From the NCBI GenBank assembly GCA_004154925.1, contig QJNS01000147.1:1-64000 (forward strand): 64,000 nucleotides of DNA. The letters are read 5' to 3'. The translations under genes and the position numbers were made by a program. A model generated the notes under the pieces. It did no database searches. It had not been told where the DNA came from and worked only from the letters and a program-made list of their open reading frames with translations. The number at the start of each line of letters is the position of its first letter. Position 1 is the stretch's first letter. Source of the DNA: Monosporascus cannonballus. Taxonomy: Eukaryota > Ascomycota > Sordariomycetes > Xylariales. Positions 1-10,900 of the stretch are shown piece by piece.

Positions 1-1150
1 AATGGTCATCTATTCACTACCCATACTATGAACCACCTGCTGGGCTGCTTCTTCTGCCTCTCACTCCGTACTTTACCATTTTCCCTGACAGTTGATCTGG
101 GATCGTCTTGTTTGAGTTGGGATAGATGTTGGATAAATTACCGATCTCGGGTGAGGAGGGATCTTGATTGTCGTAATAACCTAGTCGAATTAGCCATTCC
201 ACGTCGTCCAAGCCAGACCCATTGAGGTCTAAGCAATGATCATCGTGACCCTCTTGAATGTTGCAAGCGCCGAGGTACAGCTCAGCGCCTCAATATCCAT
301 GAAGTAGGACCACACTAGTGTCGAATACGCTGCGCGCAACAGTGAACCTCTATGGTGGAAAAAGCATTAGTCAGGTTACGTTTTCGCTGGCATATTAGGG
401 GTGTCGAGTGGTCTTACGCCAAATGGTACAGATTCCTTGTCATACAGTTCGTTGCCGAACGATATTCAGTTATCGTAAAATGGGTTTGAAAAAGGAGTTC
501 CTCGGGGCGGCGATTCGCCCCTCAGGGCTCACGCGTCGGAATCAATTGAGTCTCTCCCCGCCAGTTCACTTTATGTAGGTAGAGTTGAGGAAAGAAGAAA
601 GGAAGCTAGACCACCTAACTGCTGAAGGGGGAACCTGCTTTAACACCGTTTACTGAATAGAGCCCGGTAAGGTACTTGGGCGATCTGCTGGCCAATCAGA
701 CAAATGGCCCCCTATCAGGTTGACATTGACATGAAATGCACGGAAAAGCCTTGGGGGACATCTGGGCCATTTATCTAATTGGCCGCCTTGGTTCCAGCCG
801 CAAGTGCATAGAGGTACATATTCATTCTTAAAGTAGGCCCTTAGTGCATGCAAATGAGTACCTGCATTTAATCCTTAAATGGTCACTTGGACGCTAGGTG
901 GCTACTGCTAGCGGCGATTAAGCAGGAGTGTGCCGCTACATTCCTTCAGGGAGACACGGGGCCAATTTTCTCAATGGCTTCAATTACAATAGGTAATGGC
1001 ACCGCCAGCGCTAGTTCTATTGGGGCTCTCTGTATGCGAATATCAAAAATAGCCCTTAAGATAACAGAGTCCGGTCAAGGATAGCTTCAGGGCGGGAAGC
1101 AGACAACAATGAGTGTGAGATGCCGCTCAAACAGGGAGACCTGGGGATGA
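1..1150. other. Intergenic, no supported gene
   Basis: GC-balanced sequence with only short overlapping ORFs on both strands and no recognisable domain. A 61-codon minus-strand ORF (211 down to 26) has a protein-like composition and could be a terminal exon of a gene extending off the left edge, but nothing confirms it. A hairpin repeat inside this stretch is listed separately. Confidence 0.5.
691..783. repeat. Hairpin-forming inverted repeat (MITE-like)
   Basis: Two 20-nt arms, 691-710 and 764-783, are inverted complements with 18 of 20 matches and enclose 53 nt. Both mismatches are C-to-T differences in a CpA context (arm 1 has CAGACA, the complement of arm 2 has TAGATA), the change RIP makes. 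No clear target-site duplication is visible, so a miniature transposon remnant is only one explanation. Confidence 0.55.
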
Positions 1151-1158
1151 GCGGTAAA

Positions 1159-1169
1159 TATATATAAAG
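1159..1169 (+). promoter_or_regulatory. TATA-box-like element upstream of small gene
   Basis: TATATATAAAG lies 174 nt before the ATG at 1343. The position suits a fungal core promoter with a 5' leader of roughly 140 nt. It is inferred from sequence only. Confidence 0.4.
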
Positions 1170-1342
1170 ACCCCGTTGCGTTGGTCATATATGAAGTTCA
1201 AGCTGCTGGAGTATCACGGAGCAAAGCTCTGAGCCTCTTCAGAATCTAGGGTTTATTCATTATAAATCTACGAACCGAAGTTGCTTCCACGGACGCCACC
1301 ACGCGATTCTCAACAGCAGTCAAGTCAGCTTCCACGATCAGT

Positions 1343-1603
1343 ATGGCTTCCAAAGACACTGCGACCACAGACAATGAACCAGCCGATGGAAGGACCGGTT
1401 CCGATACTCAAGGTATTACATCTTTACTTCTTGTAGATCTAGTAGCTAACACTGTCGCGGGCCAAGGCTCGTACTCCATGGAAAAGTGGCTGAATCAGGG
1501 TAAGAAGGAAGATCCCTGGAACGGCCTCGAACACAACGCCAAGAATGGAAAGAAGCAACCCCAAACAAAATCTGACAATGGGAAGGACAAAGGAGGCTCT
1601 TAG
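1343..1603 (+). CDS. Small hydrophilic hypothetical protein, one probable intron
   Basis: The ORF reads 86 codons uninterrupted, but a 54-nt in-frame segment (1413-1466) has a GT start, a GCTAAC branch-like site and an AAG end. It encodes the only hydrophobic stretch (SLLLVDLVANTVAG). Splicing it out gives a 68-residue, Lys/Asn/Gly-rich hydrophilic protein containing a MEKWLNQGKKEDPW segment and a Lys/Gly-rich tail. The ATG context (CAGTATGG) is acceptable and a TATA-like box lies upstream. No family was recognised. There is no signal peptide and no cysteine. It could be a small stress or conidiation-type protein, but that is a guess from composition. The alternative is an unspliced 86-residue ORF or chance. 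Confidence 0.4.
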   Translation: MASKDTATTDNEPADGRTGSDTQGITSLLLVDLVANTVAGQGSYSMEKWLNQGKKEDPWNGLEHNAKNGKKQPQTKSDNGKDKGGS

Positions 1604-4205
1604 AATAGGCTTTACATGCCACGGAGGACTCTGCGACATTCACATACAATGCTAGGGAAAGTGGTAGTACAGAGTGGAAGACAGAAGAAGCAGCCTAGAA
1701 GGTGGTTCGTCGCAGAATGAATGACCATTAAATGCCCACCCTCTTTTGGGCGAAGCACTTATATATATATATATATATATACACGAAAAGCCATTGCGGT
1801 GGGCTGCCGGGACAACTAAAGAGGGGTATCCATATTGTCTCCTGAACTTAATAAAAGACGTATCAATGTGAACAAATAAGGACTCGTATCTCAGTTATGC
1901 AGCTTAATCGCCTGCTATATTACGGCTTCTGCCACACAATGATAGTATGCCAGAGACGAAGATGAAGCGCCCGAGGGGGCTAGCAAATAGGGGCTAATAT
2001 AAGCAGTAGGTCAGGTTCCACTAGTTAGGTTTCGAACCTGCGTGGGTTGCTCAGCATCTAAGTAAGTATAGGTACGGGTATGCTAAGACTCGTGGTAGTG
2101 GTTGTTTCAAATATTTTCTGATGTTACACGCAGAAAGCTGATTCCGTTTGGCTCAGTGGCTTAGCCTGGCTTGTCCAGCGATCTGCTGCGTGCTCGTTAT
2201 TCAGATTAAGTCACTTGCCACCTGACTTCGGAACGTATACCTTCCTCTTTGTCCGATATAAATATTTACGGGTAAACATACACTCTGTTAGGAATAGGCG
2301 TATCGCATACGGAGTTTACAACACCGGAGTTCTTTACACATCATTCTACTGGAAACCTGAAGAAGTCGGCGTATACTACGTAGCAAGAGAGGTTACCGCG
2401 TCCTTTACTGCGACAAATGAGTGTCGCTTGCTATTTGTCGGCGACTGCACCCCCGTACTATCATCCAAAAAGATGTGCCCAAGTTTTTGCCGGTGTTGAT
2501 TGCCCCTAAGCTCACACGAACTCCATCAGTATTTTTTGCAGGCCCTGGAATGCAGCGGCGTAAAACTCACAGACCGTTCTTCCACCTCATGTATCCAAAG
2601 GGGATGTTCTCTCCTTAGTCCTTCCAGCACTCCTCATCCTGAGAGCGAAAAGCTCTTACAACGCAGCAGAAGCCACAGCCAGCAATGTTACTGTTCGGAG
2701 AAGAAATCTCCACCTCGTTCCTATTCCCGCTGAAGCCGGTGAGCTGGTTATATGAGCCTGTCCTGGCTTTGCACTATACGCACATTGCAACCCGAGTGAA
2801 ATACAAAATAGGGGGAAAGGAGCACAGACGGCGGTGTGCGCGATCCTCTGCCAAATGCATTCTTGAGGCTGATAGCCAGCGCCTGAACGCAGCTGGCAAT
2901 CGTTGGTACGAGGGCGGTCTTGCTCGGATAGAAGCTGTCGAGATCAGTGAGAAGAGGCTCCCAATTGGCTCCTATGATTACTTCAAGTACGAGGGATTCC
3001 TTTAACCTCGACAGAGCTCTTTGGACTGGTACATCGTCTTTGTCCCAGGAGTCGCGGATGCCAATTTGAACTTTAAGGGGCCTGCGAAATAGTTAACCTA
3101 AGGATCCTAGCGCGGAATACGCGGAGAACAGTTCATTGACAGCTTTCCCATGGTGAATCCAGAAGGGTTAGCGACCGCTATGGTCTTGAGTATCCCTTGC
3201 TATGTCAATATTAGCCGCTAGGAACGTGTGAAATATCTGGTGTAGAGGCGTTGGAGCTCTTGTGTTTACTCGTAGCTGGGCGTTCGTGAGCTCAGAGACT
3301 AGGCTGGCCCGCCGCCGAAGCTCACTCATCGAGGCTGTGGCAGATGTTCCGACAGTGCCCGCGCATGGGAAAAAAGTGCTGGTGTAACGTCCATCGGAGC
3401 AATCTGGGCCACATTGTAGGGGAAACTGTGTTCAATTGCTGCTCTCGAAAAATTACTCGATTCTTTTTCAGCTCTTCACGCCTTGACATGGTAAAGTACG
3501 CTTTGCTCCTACGACTCGACAAAGGGCTACGACCGAGTAAGAATTATTGCGGCTGAGTCGCATCCAACAGCCAATGCACACAACACGCGATACTTACCGA
3601 AAAGGCCTGGTGCTCTCAAGCTTCGCCAGCCAGGTTAGGGTTCATCTCCACAGTTGAAACAATCGACTGTGTGGGCCTCTGAACCCGAGGTCGGCATTCG
3701 TAGGACAAACCGGCGTTGATTATCACCTGTAGGAGAAGGCGTTGGATTCCTTGGGTGAAAAGTGTCCCTGTAGAATTGAAGGCATATGGCGCCTGCGAAA
3801 TGAGGAGCCGAGAATAGCGCGTATCCTCGTCGAAGTCTTGGATACTCGTAGGCACGACGGACAATCGCGATAGGTAGTTTCGCGGCAGGATACGAAAAGA
3901 TGGCCGCCGCCTCTCCTCTCCCAGTTCTTCGCGGCCCTCTCTTCCTTCCCCTAGCCCAAACCTACTCAGCCAACAAAGATCAATGCTCTCCAAGTGCCTT
4001 CCATTGTGTCCGAGCTCTCTCCTGTCGAGATATTGCCGCTCGCTGTTCGCAGGAACGGTAAGTAGCCGCCCTCAAACTGTGAAGAGGAGCTCATTGCATC
4101 GAAATCCGGGGCGAATAGGATAACAAGAAAGCGGACATCGAGAAGCAGCCCTCGGATCGTTTCGTGGACCGTTCGTATCAACCCCAACCAAGTCTACGTC
4201 TATAC
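1604..4205. other. Intergenic or decayed sequence with unsupported ORFs
   Basis: About 2.6 kb without a supported gene. ORFs at 2215-2499 and 2685-3005 (+) have protein-like composition. The end of the second (about 2830-3005) reads like a real C-terminal exon, but no family, start codon or splice pattern could be fixed. GT...AG segments occur near 3540-3600 and 4048-4117, so an ancient gene broken by frameshifts may extend from about 3.3 kb into the relic at 4206-4995. Confidence 0.4.
1760..1781. repeat. (TA)11 microsatellite
   Basis: An uninterrupted TA dinucleotide tract of 22 nt. It lies in the 1604-2214 stretch, in which no gene is seen. Confidence 0.9.
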
Positions 4206-4995
4206 CAAAGATGGATATGCAAAGAAGCCGCTGGAAAGCTGCATTGCTGGGTGAGCACGAATTTCAAAAACATTTATCTGTTAACTCGCTCATATTTTTC
4301 TGCAGCTACGACGAAGGTGCCATCCGAGGCCTAAGGAATTCTCGACAACTATGGAGCGGATGGCGTGAAGGAAGGAATTGGACAACATCTGCTATGCTCA
4401 CGTCCTGGCAATAGACCTGGATGAGGCTAAGCAACTCTCATATTGCGGCACTGACGTGCACAAAGGAAAACCGCGCGTCCTGTTCACCGACGGTACCCAG
4501 GCAGCAATATCGATGATGCCTTCGACCGAAATGTGCTGCTCAAGGCGCCCAGCGATGCAGCCCCGCCGGTGGGCTCCGACGTGGCGCTAAACTTCGCGGG
4601 CGGACGAACATCTGCAGTGGGTATGCCCGGGTGGAGGAGGTGCGGAAGCAGATCGCGGAGAGCCTCACAAGGCCAGACATCCGGCTGAACCCCAAGTTTG
4701 AGACGCGCTCGCGAAGCTCCGGGAGGAGAGCAAGGTCAGGAAGACGGAGCTGCGGTCCAACTGGCAGGGATACCTCTGCTACTTCACGCCCCTGCACTCG
4801 GAGGGCCTCTGCCACCCAGCTGAAGTGGCAGAAGTCCGAGGACGACGAGCTCCTACAGGAGGGCTTCTACGAGGCGGTCAGCAAGGGCGAGATCATCTTC
4901 AGGATTGTCGATAAACTCGTTAAGAGGTTGTACTCCGAGCCCATGATTGAAGATAGGGTGTTGTATCTCCAGGTAAGACAGTCTACTTGTAGCTA
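4206..4995 (+). pseudogene. Frameshifted relic of an unrecognised gene
   Basis: A convincing fungal intron is visible at 4251-4305 (GTGAGC donor, TTAAC branch-like site, CTGCAG acceptor, 55 nt). Downstream, protein-like sequence switches frame repeatedly. One frame gives SLTRPDIRLNPKFET, the next carries REESKVRKTELRSNWQGYL followed by CYFTPLHSEGL, and the first frame resumes with LKWQKSEDDELLQEGFYEAV and ends in KRLYSEPMIEDRVLYLQ. At least two opposite frameshifts, near 4705 and 4810, are needed to read it through. Stops interrupt the 5' part around 4410. The charged helical composition is that of a real protein, but I do not recognise the family. Sequencing error is an alternative to decay. 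Confidence 0.4.
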
Positions 4996-5518
4996 AGGCG
5001 CGCAGCAGCGCACATCGAAGGCATGGGGTGTTAATATTGACTAACTGCGGAGAAGCTTATTAATAAGTTGTAAGCTGATAAATTGGCTATTGTGAGCAGT
5101 GCGTGTGGCATGCAATAGGAAGAAAAAGTTATTGGATGCAGATCCATGCCCGTAGACCATGCTCTCCCCATAGACATAGCGGTATCTGGCAATTAAGTCC
5201 TAAACTCTTCGGTTCGGTATAAAGAATTTCATCTCTTTAATGTATCTTTCTGGATTTGCAGTTCTGGTTTGAGCAATAGCCAGCTACCCATGCCGTGTAG
5301 TGCCAGGTAGCTGTCCCCCTGCCCTGAACGAGCCTTCAAGGTTGGCAGCTGGAGGCCTGCCTGCCCTTTGGAGCCCCACTATTCGCATCAAGTGCTTGGT
5401 GACTAACGTTAATCAGATAACGTTACCTGCGGTCCCCAGCTTGTCTGGCAACTGGAGATTGAACCACCTTCGTTCAACCCTTCACTTCGTCATTCATCGC
5501 ATCACAGCGTGGCTGGGT

Positions 5519-6465
5519 ATGGCTTCAAATAATCATTTCCCTCCTCCCATGCGACCGTTAGAGCGGCCCTATAACTATGTCTCCAGGGCGTTGACCGCAG
5601 CGTCTTACCCTCTTCGGGGAATCTACTACTTCCTACGTCATCCCTCCTACTACCCGCTCTTCCTCGGCCGCCTGCTGCCGCTGTCTCTTCTCTCGCTTTT
5701 AGTCTACCTTATCCTCTTCACTTTCGCTTTTCTGCCCCAGCTTGCATTCCTGTACATATTCCAAGGCCGGAGTGCATGGTTGAATGCGATAGTCCTGGTC
5801 CTAGGCGAAGGCCTAGTGATCATTCAAGGGCTTTTCGAGGGGTTCTTTGTCGATGAGTGTCGCGTTGATGTTTTCGATGTGGGTTCTCTTCCCTAGCTCG
5901 ACAATGACTTAGATAGGCAACTGACATAGGGAAACAGGCAACCCTCATCGACAAAGGATTAACCGACCTCGTCGCACCGCATCGCATTATTTACCCCGAT
6001 GCCGCGAATTCGGTCAAGATGCTGGGCAAGCCATCGACTGCCGCGGTCTACCAGCCCTGGAGCCTCATACAGATCGTCGAGCTGATCGTCTTCCTGCCGC
6101 TTAACCTAATACCGTACATGGGCACACCGGCGTTTATCATCATCACGGGCGCTAGGTTGGGGACATTCGCGCATTACAGATGGTTCAAGCTGCGGGGCCT
6201 GACGCGTAAGGAGCGCAAGGCGGAGATCCGGAGTCGTATGTGGGAGTACACTTGGTTTGGAACGGTGGCAATGCTGCTGGAACTCGTTCCCATATTGTCT
6301 TTCCTCTTCCTCTTGACTTCGGCTACGGGTGCTGCCCTTTGGACCGCCAAGCTCGAGGAACAGAAGCGTAGACATGTTGCAGTGTCGGGAGATGCGGCAC
6401 CGGTCAGCTCACAGGGGCACGAGCCTGATGAACCACCTCCGCCTTATGAGGATGATCCCGTATGA
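5519..6465 (+). CDS. EI24-domain membrane protein, Rrt8/Lds (outer spore wall) type
   Basis: Two exons, 5519-5878 and 5938-6465, joined by a 59-nt phase-0 intron (GTGGGT donor, CTGAC branch site at 5921, CAG acceptor), give 295 residues. ATG 5519 is used because the frame upstream has no ATG. Hydrophobic segments lie at about residues 45-80, 82-105, 165-195 and 225-255. The last ends in a stretch with TSATGAALW followed by KLEE, which resembles the end of EI24/CysZ-type fungal proteins related to yeast Rrt8, Lds1 and Lds2. Those proteins act on lipid droplets and in outer spore wall assembly. The C-terminus is cytosol-like and carries PPPPY, a PPxY motif of the kind bound by WW domains of Rsp5/Nedd4 ubiquitin ligases, then an acidic end. 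A TATAAAG at 5218 may belong to its promoter. The family assignment is from memory of motif style; a generic multi-pass membrane protein is the fallback. Confidence 0.75.
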
Positions 6466-7922
6466 TTCCTCTTCGCCGCGTAATGAGAAATGATGATATA
6501 TTTTACCCGCAGCCTTAGCTCTGTGCATTGATGGAAGCTATCTTCAATGCAGTCACATCGTCACACGAAAATACAAAGACATGCACGAGCGCATTCCCAC
6601 AGATACTTGATGGCCCCTAGATTCATCTAATGGGGTATAGAAATTGGCTTCCTCCAGGTTTGGCCCTCTGGAAGTAGGCATAGCAGGTAGTCGGTTCTTA
6701 CACACAATCCTCAGGATATCTCCCTCTTACCAGATCACACAGTCAACTGCTTTATTACAGCGATTCCCACTCTCTTCATCTCGTGAGACACTGTATCATG
6801 CAACTAAAACGATGCGAATATAGAGCAGTTCTCAGCGCCTGAGAAAGTAATGGAACGGCCGTAGCCCCTCTGCCAACATGTAGTCAAGACTGTTAAGAGT
6901 TGGCCTACATAATTCAGAACGGGATTAGCCACCAACAAGGGGTACAATAATCATCAAGAGAGAGCCAATTCTTCCTCCTAGGTATTCTTGCAGTGGGAGC
7001 AAGTTCTCACACAAGGACGTGTGGTGCAAATACTCTAACCGCTTCCTAGTTACCGAACAGTACTGTCGTGGCTCACGGAATGATGCACTGAACTACTAAC
7101 ATTCTGAACCGCAGTCAATACGACAGTGACAATCATGATGGCATACTCGCATGTCTATTCTTATGATAACGCGACTCTATACGAGTAGCGAGTCGACTTT
7201 GGCATCTGCACTCCCAAGAGACAGCGAGTATTGCCGTCAACATGGCACCACAGTGTAACTCCGCATACATATTTGAATTGACGTTAAGGTTGTGAAACTC
7301 AAATATCCTAGGAGAAAACTGCCCGAGGTGTGAGATTTGGGAGAGGACGACTCGTTGAGAACTGCCCGTCTGTTGCGCTCCAAGGAGGGCGTCGGCGCCC
7401 CTTCTATGGTTCTGACCCATTACATCATGCTCATTCGTTCGGATGCAGTTGCCTGGTGTCAACGCCCGTTGTTCGTAAACTAAAACCACTCTTAACAAAC
7501 CTTTTAGCCGTCAATTGCTATGCGGCTTCCCCTGTCTCGGGAGTTACGTAAATTCCTACGTTGGGAGAGAGCGTGGCGACTTCCTTGTGTGTATCCAACT
7601 GGAAGAGAAATACCACCAAATGACATGGTGCCTTCCCGACATCATGGCCCTCCTCTTAAAGAGAGGAAGGCACCATGAGAGAAACCCGGGTGTTTAGATC
7701 ATAAAGGATTTTCTCCCCCCACGGCTCCCAATCTTCTTCCTCTTCTCTCATTTCCTCTTAGACACTGACACTCACTCATCTTCTCATTCTCTCGTTCTCT
7801 CATCCACCAACCTATTGTCCCTCATTATTGCCTACATCGGCACCGCCTATACAATCAAGCACACGCCCGCATCAGTAGTAAGCGGACATCCAGAGCACAT
7901 TTGATCAGAGAGCACGGCGAAG
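6466..7922. other. Intergenic region between the membrane protein and the collagen-like gene
   Basis: About 1.45 kb with only short ORFs on both strands (largest 121 codons, minus, 7498 down to 7133), none with recognisable features. The last 250 nt before ATG 7923 are rich in CT tracts (CTTCTTCC, TCTCATTTCC), as is common in fungal promoters. Confidence 0.5.
7624..7677. repeat. Perfect 13-bp inverted repeat upstream of the collagen-like gene
   Basis: CATGGTGCCTTCC at 7624-7636 is matched by its exact complement GGAAGGCACCATG at 7665-7677, with a 28-nt loop that can itself pair in part (CTCTT with AAAGAG). It lies 246 nt before the ATG of the collagen-like gene, in the promoter or leader region. 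It could be a cruciform or hairpin, or a binding site for a dimeric regulator. Confidence 0.7.
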
Positions 7923-10900
7923 ATGCGTGAGAACACCCTCCTTGGGGTTCTCGGGGCCGTCCGGCTCGTGGGTTTGTCATCGGCCCAAGAGTACGGAGCC
8001 AGGTGAGTCTTCCCTCTTTGCCTGTAGTCAAGTTGGCATGGCTGACTAGCAATGGCAGACCTGACCAAGGCGGAGTCAGCACTCCTCTGCCTATCGTCAC
8101 TGTCACTGCTCCAGAGAGCCCTTCGTATGGTGCCAATGGTGGTGGCTCTCCCCTGCCAATTCTCACTGTCACTATCGCTGAGGCTCCCTCGGATTTTGGC
8201 AACGGAGGCAGTCCTTCTCTGTCGACTATCGCCTTTGGAACACCTGGTAGCCCTTCAGCAGGTGGAAATGCTCCTGGTTCTCTGAATACTCATGTTACAA
8301 CGATTACCAACGGCTTGACGATGACCATCACGGTTGCCCAGAGCGCTCCCACAGCTGGGATTGGAAGCAGCTTACCCTACCCTGCCTACGTCTCCACCCT
8401 TCCCAATGGCTTGACGACACACATTACTGCTTTCCCCCCTGCCTCTGCTCCCCAAGGTCTGTCTGCTGGCGGAAACGGTGTTAACCCTCCTGTAACAGTG
8501 TTAACCCCGACTCTCCCCAACGGCTTGACGACGCTCGTTACTGGGCACCCCTCTATCTCTGCTCCTGGCGGACCATTGCCGGGGTCTCCCTATGGTCCTG
8601 CCTCCCAAGGTCCATTCACTGGTTCTCCCTCTGGCTCTAGCCCCTTCAGTGTATTCCCAGGTGCTCCGTTTGGTCCTATGCCGGAAGGCCCGTTTCCTGG
8701 TTTCCCCTCTGGTTCTGCTCCTGAAGACCCACACACCGGTTATCCATCTACCACTGGTCCTCAAGGTCCGTTTCCGGGATCTCCTTTTGGTTCTGCTCTA
8801 CAAGGACCATTCCCCGGATTGCCAACTGCCCAGGGTCCCCAAGGTCCATTCCCCGGTGCCCCGTCTCGCTCTTTCCATGGGTCACTCCCAGGCGCTCCTT
8901 CCAGTGAGGCTCCACAGGGACCGCCCCTTGGATATCCATCTGCCTCTGGTCCTGAGAGCCCATTCCCAGCTATTCCGACTGATACCATCCCACAAGGCCC
9001 ATTCCCCGGTTCTCCTTCGGGTCCTGTGCCCCAAGGTCCTTTCCCTGGCTTTCCATCTGCCACTAGCCCTCAAGGCCCGTTCGCCAGTTCTCCCTTTGGC
9101 ACCAGTCCCGAAGGTCCATTTACTGGACCTGCTGGCACCACTGGTGGCGGTGATGAGACCTGCCCTGCTGCCATTCAAACCACGGTCTTCGTCACGGTTA
9201 CTCCTTCCATCCTGACAACCATTGTGCAAACCGTCACCTCTCTTATCACTGTTCCTGGTCCTGCCTCCCCTGATCCGGGTTCACCAGGTTTTGAACCTGG
9301 CATGCCGACGAACGGTGGTATGGTTCCGATGGAGCCGATCTCCTGGTCTCCAGTTAGAACCACCACTATTCCTTGCCTCACCAGTCTGAATTCTCCTCCC
9401 TGGTCCACGGAATTCCCCAGTTTCACTTTGGCCTCCTTCACTGGCGACATAGGTCTGCCCCCCTCCGGTCCTCAAACTGTTACGGTCCTACAACCCGGAC
9501 CCGGCACTGGTCCCGATGGGGGATATGGTGGCAGCCATCTAGTGCCGCCTTTGTTGTCAACTGCTGACGGTCCAATTGCTCCTGGCGGAGGTCAAGGTGG
9601 CCCTTTCACAGTGACCATTGCTGGCATACCAACCTCTCCTATCGCACCGGGTCCTTTCGGAGTATCTCCATCACCTTCTGGCCTCTCACCCACTCATACC
9701 ATTCCCATAGGCAGTTATGGTCCAAACAACCCATTCACTACCATCACTCTCACAAATCACAAGTCAGCATCAGATGTCGGCGGCGGTTGGCCTACTAATC
9801 TTGGGATAGCCACTCTCACAAGTCCGAACAAACCGTTCACCACCATCACTCTCACAAATCCCGAGTCAGCATCAGACGTTGGTGGCGGCTGGCCTACCGA
9901 TTCTGGGACAGTTGCTCTCACAGTTCCACAATCAACATCAAACGTTGGCGGTGGCTGGCCTACTAGTCCTGGAACTGTTACGCTTACCATCCCCGGAGTG
10001 CCTTCACCGAGCAATGGTGGTCGATCTACTGGACCTAGTGGCCTAAATGTTCCCGGCACAGTAACCATTACAACTCCTGCAGTCACATCGCCAGGCGCTT
10101 GGGGCGGTCCGTTTGGTCCCGGAGGCCCTGGAGGTTCGGGAATTCCTGGAGCATCGTTGCCTGGTGCCGGTACCGGACCCGGTGGCCAAGGCGGACCAAG
10201 TGGTGCTGGTAGTCCAAGTGGTACTGAGACTCCTTGCGCGACTACCATTACCGTTCCCGCAGCATCTTCCCCAGGCGGTGCTAGTGGTCCCATCGGCCCT
10301 GGTGCACCTGGCACTGGCCCTCAAACGACTTGGCCTGGTAGCGGTACCGGCCCGGGAGGCCCAGGCGTTTCTAGCATTCCAGGCATAGCGACCGTCACTG
10401 TGACCCCAGCAGCTTCACCTGGTGCCGGGCAAACTGGTCCTAAGGGCTCTGCCATTATCGTCACGGCAACCGGCACACCCCCTAGAACATTTGCACCTTG
10501 GAGTGCGCCCAACAGCCCTGGCGGTCCTTGGGGACCTGGTATTCCGGTTGCCGAACCCACTTCTTTCCCTGGCACAGGACCCAACGGTCCTAATAATCCT
10601 TGGGGACCCAGTATTCCTGGAGTTGAACCTTCGTCCTTCCCCGGTGCGGATCCTAACGGTCCTTGGGGCTCCGGTGTGCCTGGCGCTGAACCTACACCCT
10701 TTCCAGGTACGGGGCCAAATGGTCCTAGCACTGAGCCCATTATTCCCGGCGGTCCCGGTAGTCCAGCCGTCCCTGACACGACTTGCACAACTGGCCTTGA
10801 ATCTCAAACATCTTTTCCTGGCTCTGGGCTAACTGGTCCTACTGGTCCTCAGGATTCCGGTATTCCCGGTGTCGAACCTACATCTTTCGCTGGCGGCCCC

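Noticed and set aside
2024..2060. tRNA-like T-arm (GGTTTCGAACC)
   Set aside because: The flanking stems do not pair on either strand and no acceptor or anticodon stem can be built.
2150..2200. TGGCTCAGTGG resembling a pol III A box
   Set aside because: No matching B box downstream and no tRNA fold.
3616..3993. 125-codon minus ORF with acidic/Arg stretch
   Set aside because: Low-complexity Glu/Gly/Arg run from a CT-rich tract; the plus strand shows the intron-like signals here.
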